The position numbers and the translations under genes were made by a program. Positions 61,927 to 64,000 of a stretch of 64,000 nt of DNA are shown in pieces. Location: positions 1 through 64,000 of the forward strand of contig JAGIAA010000001.1 in assembly GCA_017745115.1 (NCBI GenBank). Direction: 5' to 3'. Numbering within the stretch: the first letter of the stretch is position 1; each line of letters opens with the position of its first letter. The notes beneath the pieces were generated by a model. That model was given only the letters and a program-made list of their open reading frames with translations, searched no databases and had not been told where the DNA came from. Origin of the DNA: Sphingobium sp. (lineage in GTDB: Bacteria; Pseudomonadota; Alphaproteobacteria; Sphingomonadales; Sphingomonadaceae).

Positions 61927-64000
61927 ATGACCCGCAGCGAAGTCAACAGCAAGATCTGGACCCGCACGGCCCGCAGCGCGATCCTTCCGATCGGTATCCT
62001 GCTGCTCGTCATGTTCATGGTGGTGCCGGTCCCGGCGATCATGCTGGACGTCGGCTTCATCACCAACATCATGATCAGCCTCGCGGTGGTCATGGTCGCG
62101 CTGAATGCCGCCAAGCCGCTCGACTTCTCTGCCTTCCCGACGGTCCTGCTGTTCACGACCCTGTTGCGCCTGTCGCTCAACGTCGCTTCGACACGCGTCG
62201 TGCTGGTCAACGGCCATACCGGCGAAGCCGCAGCCGGTCATGTCATCGAATCCTTCGGCAGCTTCCTGATCGGCGGCGACTATGTCGTCGGCCTGTTCGT
62301 CTTCGCAATCCTGATGATCATCAACATGGTCGTGATCACCAAGGGCGCGGGCCGCGTGTCGGAAGTCAGCGCACGCTTCACCCTGGATGCCTTGCCCGGC
62401 AAACAGATGTCGATCGACGCCGATCTGAATGCCGGCCTCATCACCGTCGAGGAAGCCCGCGAGCGGCGCCAGGAAATCACGCGCGAAGCCGATTTCTACG
62501 GCTCGATGGACGGTGCGTCCAAGTTCGTGAAGGGCGACGCCGTCGCCGGCGTGCTCATTCTCGCCATCAACATCATCGGCGGCATCATCCTCGGCGTGGT
62601 CAGCCACGGCCTCGACATCTCGACCGCGGCGCGGACTTATGTGCTGCTCGCCATCGGCGACGCGCTGGTCGCGCAAGTCCCGGCACTATTGCTCTCGATC
62701 GCGGCCGCCGCCATCGTCACGCGCGTCACGTCCGACCACGATCTCTCCGGCCAGATTTCGTCGGAATTCGGCGTGGAAAAGGCATGGATCCCGGTCGCCG
62801 GCATCCTGACTTTCCTCGGCGTCATGCCCGGCATGCCGCATTTCGTCATCCTGCCTGCCGCCGCCATCGCCGCGTTCATCGCCTTCAGGCTGCGCCGCGC
62901 CGCGAAAAACAGGGCTGCGGCCGAACCAGCCCCGGCAGCGCCGGCCGAAAACCCGGCCCATATCGAATGGTCCGACGTGTCCGACGGCGCAGTGCTGGGC
63001 CTCGAGATCGGCTATGGCCTGATCGGCCTGGTCGACGAACGCAAGGACGCGCCGCTCATGGGCCGCATCACCGGCATTCGCCGCCAATTGTCGCGCGAAC
63101 TCGGCTTCGTCGTGCCGATGATCCGCGTACGCGACAATCTCGCACTCGGCCCCAATCAGTATCGCATCACCATCGCGGGCGTCACCATGGGCGAGGACGA
63201 GATCTGGCCCGAAGATCTGCTCGCGCTCGACAGCGGCGACCTGCAAAGCACCGTCAGCGGCCGCGCCGCACGGGATCCGACCTTCGGCCTCGACGCGGTC
63301 TGGATCGAACCGGCCCGCCGCAGCGAAGCCGTCGTCGCCGGCTATACGGTGGTCGATGCCTCGACCGTCGTCGCGACCCATCTCAATCATCTCATCCTGC
63401 AGAATGCCTCGGAAATGTTCGGCATGGACGAAGCGCGCAAGTTGCTCGACACGCTGAAGGAGGTTGCGCCGCAGCTGGCCGACGGCCTGACGCCGGCGCC
63501 GCTCAGCCTCGCGCAGATCGCGGCCGCCTGCCGCGCGCTGCTGAGCGAAGGCATACCGCTCAAGGATTTCCGCCGTATCGCCGAGGCCATGGTCGACGCC
63601 GCGCGCCCCGACATGAGCCCCGACATGCTCGTCGAAGCCATTCGCCAGCGCATCGGCTCGCTGATCATCCAGACCATCGTGCCGGTGAAGATGCCGCTGC
63701 CGGTCATCACGCTGGACGGCGAACTCGAAGGCCTGCTTGCCCAGGCCATGCGCGTCGCTGGCGACGCCAAACATCCGATCGAGCCGGCGCTCGGCCAGCG
63801 CCTCATCGACCAGGTGACGGACGCCGCAAGGCCGCTGGTCCAGCAGGCGCGCAATTTCGCGATCGTGACGTCGCCCATGGCGCGCCGTGCGCTGTCGCGC
63901 CTGTTCCGGCCGCATCTGCCCGAGACGCCGGTGCTGTCATTCCTCGAAATTCCCGATGGCAAGCCCGTCGAAGTCGTCGCGGTGGTCGGTCATGAAAACC
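61927..64000 (+). CDS. flhA: Flagellar export gate protein FlhA (cut by window end)
   Basis: The first 691 codons, nearly the full protein (about 700), starting ATG 61927, 9 bp after the transglycosylase stop. Eight helices in the N-terminal half; the FHIPEP-type signature is seen as LLFTTLLRLSLNVASTR, and the region GKQMSIDADLNAGLITVEEARERR matches. The cytoplasmic domain has FGLDAVWIEP, GYTVVDASTVVATHLNHL and SLIIQTIVPV. It forms the nonameric export gate ring. The gene is still open at the window end. Confidence 0.97.
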   Translation, partial: MTRSEVNSKIWTRTARSAILPIGILLLVMFMVVPVPAIMLDVGFITNIMISLAVVMVALNAAKPLDFSAFPTVLLFTTLLRLSLNVASTRVVLVNGHTGEAAAGHVIESFGSFLIGGDYVVGLFVFAILMIINMVVITKGAGRVSEVSARFTLDALPGKQMSIDADLNAGLITVEEARERRQEITREADFYGSMDGASKFVKGDAVAGVLILAINIIGGIILGVVSHGLDISTAARTYVLLAIGDALVAQVPALLLSIAAAAIVTRVTSDHDLSGQISSEFGVEKAWIPVAGILTFLGVMPGMPHFVILPAAAIAAFIAFRLRRAAKNRAAAEPAPAAPAENPAHIEWSDVSDGAVLGLEIGYGLIGLVDERKDAPLMGRITGIRRQLSRELGFVVPMIRVRDNLALGPNQYRITIAGVTMGEDEIWPEDLLALDSGDLQSTVSGRAARDPTFGLDAVWIEPARRSEAVVAGYTVVDASTVVATHLNHLILQNASEMFGMDEARKLLDTLKEVAPQLADGLTPAPLSLAQIAAACRALLSEGIPLKDFRRIAEAMVDAARPDMSPDMLVEAIRQRIGSLIIQTIVPVKMPLPVITLDGELEGLLAQAMRVAGDAKHPIEPALGQRLIDQVTDAARPLVQQARNFAIVTSPMARRALSRLFRPHLPETPVLSFLEIPDGKPVEVVAVVGHEN

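Overview
The window is a GC-rich chromosomal segment from an alphaproteobacterium, most likely a sphingomonad (order Sphingomonadales). The pointers are the trpF-trpB-trpA-accD-folC order, an SRP RNA with a URRC-type (UGAC) tetraloop, a LiuR-type MerR regulator beside an acyl-CoA dehydrogenase, sigma-54 flagellar promoters, and an inverted repeat with the GAGCTTGTCGAAG core that I recall as common between sphingomonad genes. The genus cannot be fixed from sequence alone. I see no insertion sequence, prophage, integrase or CRISPR array.

Layout. 1-5870 holds a Nudix hydrolase, tryptophan synthesis genes, acetyl-CoA carboxylase beta and folC, mostly joined by 4-nt stop/start overlaps. 5867-12116 holds an AmpG-like permease, a lone receiver protein, a pseudouridine synthase coupled to rsmD, and a UvrD/PcrA helicase. 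12117-12428 is an unusually AT-rich gap with a strong terminator and a possible small RNA. 12429-22153 holds a DUF885 peptidase-like protein, an MFS carrier coupled to a cysteine synthase, a SleB-type wall hydrolase, a MerR/acyl-CoA dehydrogenase unit with a predicted ACGT-N2-ACGT operator, hisI, an amino acid dehydrogenase and tRNA-His. 22423-30842 holds housekeeping genes (hupB, lon, ybaB, dnaX), a DMT and a POT transporter, and the SRP RNA. 30939-37041 holds a VOC protein, a ferredoxin with two tandem cysteine desulfurases, small enzymes and an ABC-F protein. 37184-47530 holds two two-component systems, each downstream of a small secreted protein gene (PepSY-like, EF-hand), plus a TonB-like protein, purC, a Tat-exported hydrolase, a LysR regulator and tRNA-Gly.

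47546 to the end is a flagellar cluster. On the minus strand it runs flgB-C-D-E-F-G-H-I-J-K-L then motA-motB. On the plus strand it runs a second, shortened stator-like pair, flgA, flgM, flgN, a lytic transglycosylase and flhA, which is cut by the window end. Three near-perfect sigma-54 promoters drive flgB, flgA and the transglycosylase gene. Two identical-architecture palindromes (CGGCA-N6-TGCCG), centred 21 bp apart between flgB and the second stator pair, look like enhancer sites for a flagellar sigma-54 activator of the FlbD/FleQ kind. A sigma-28-like promoter precedes motA, consistent with flgM encoding the anti-sigma-28 factor nearby.

The least ordinary points are the second stator-like pair, the paired palindromes, FlgH without a lipobox cysteine, a very short hook protein, and the split of rod assembly between a single-domain FlgJ and a separate transglycosylase.
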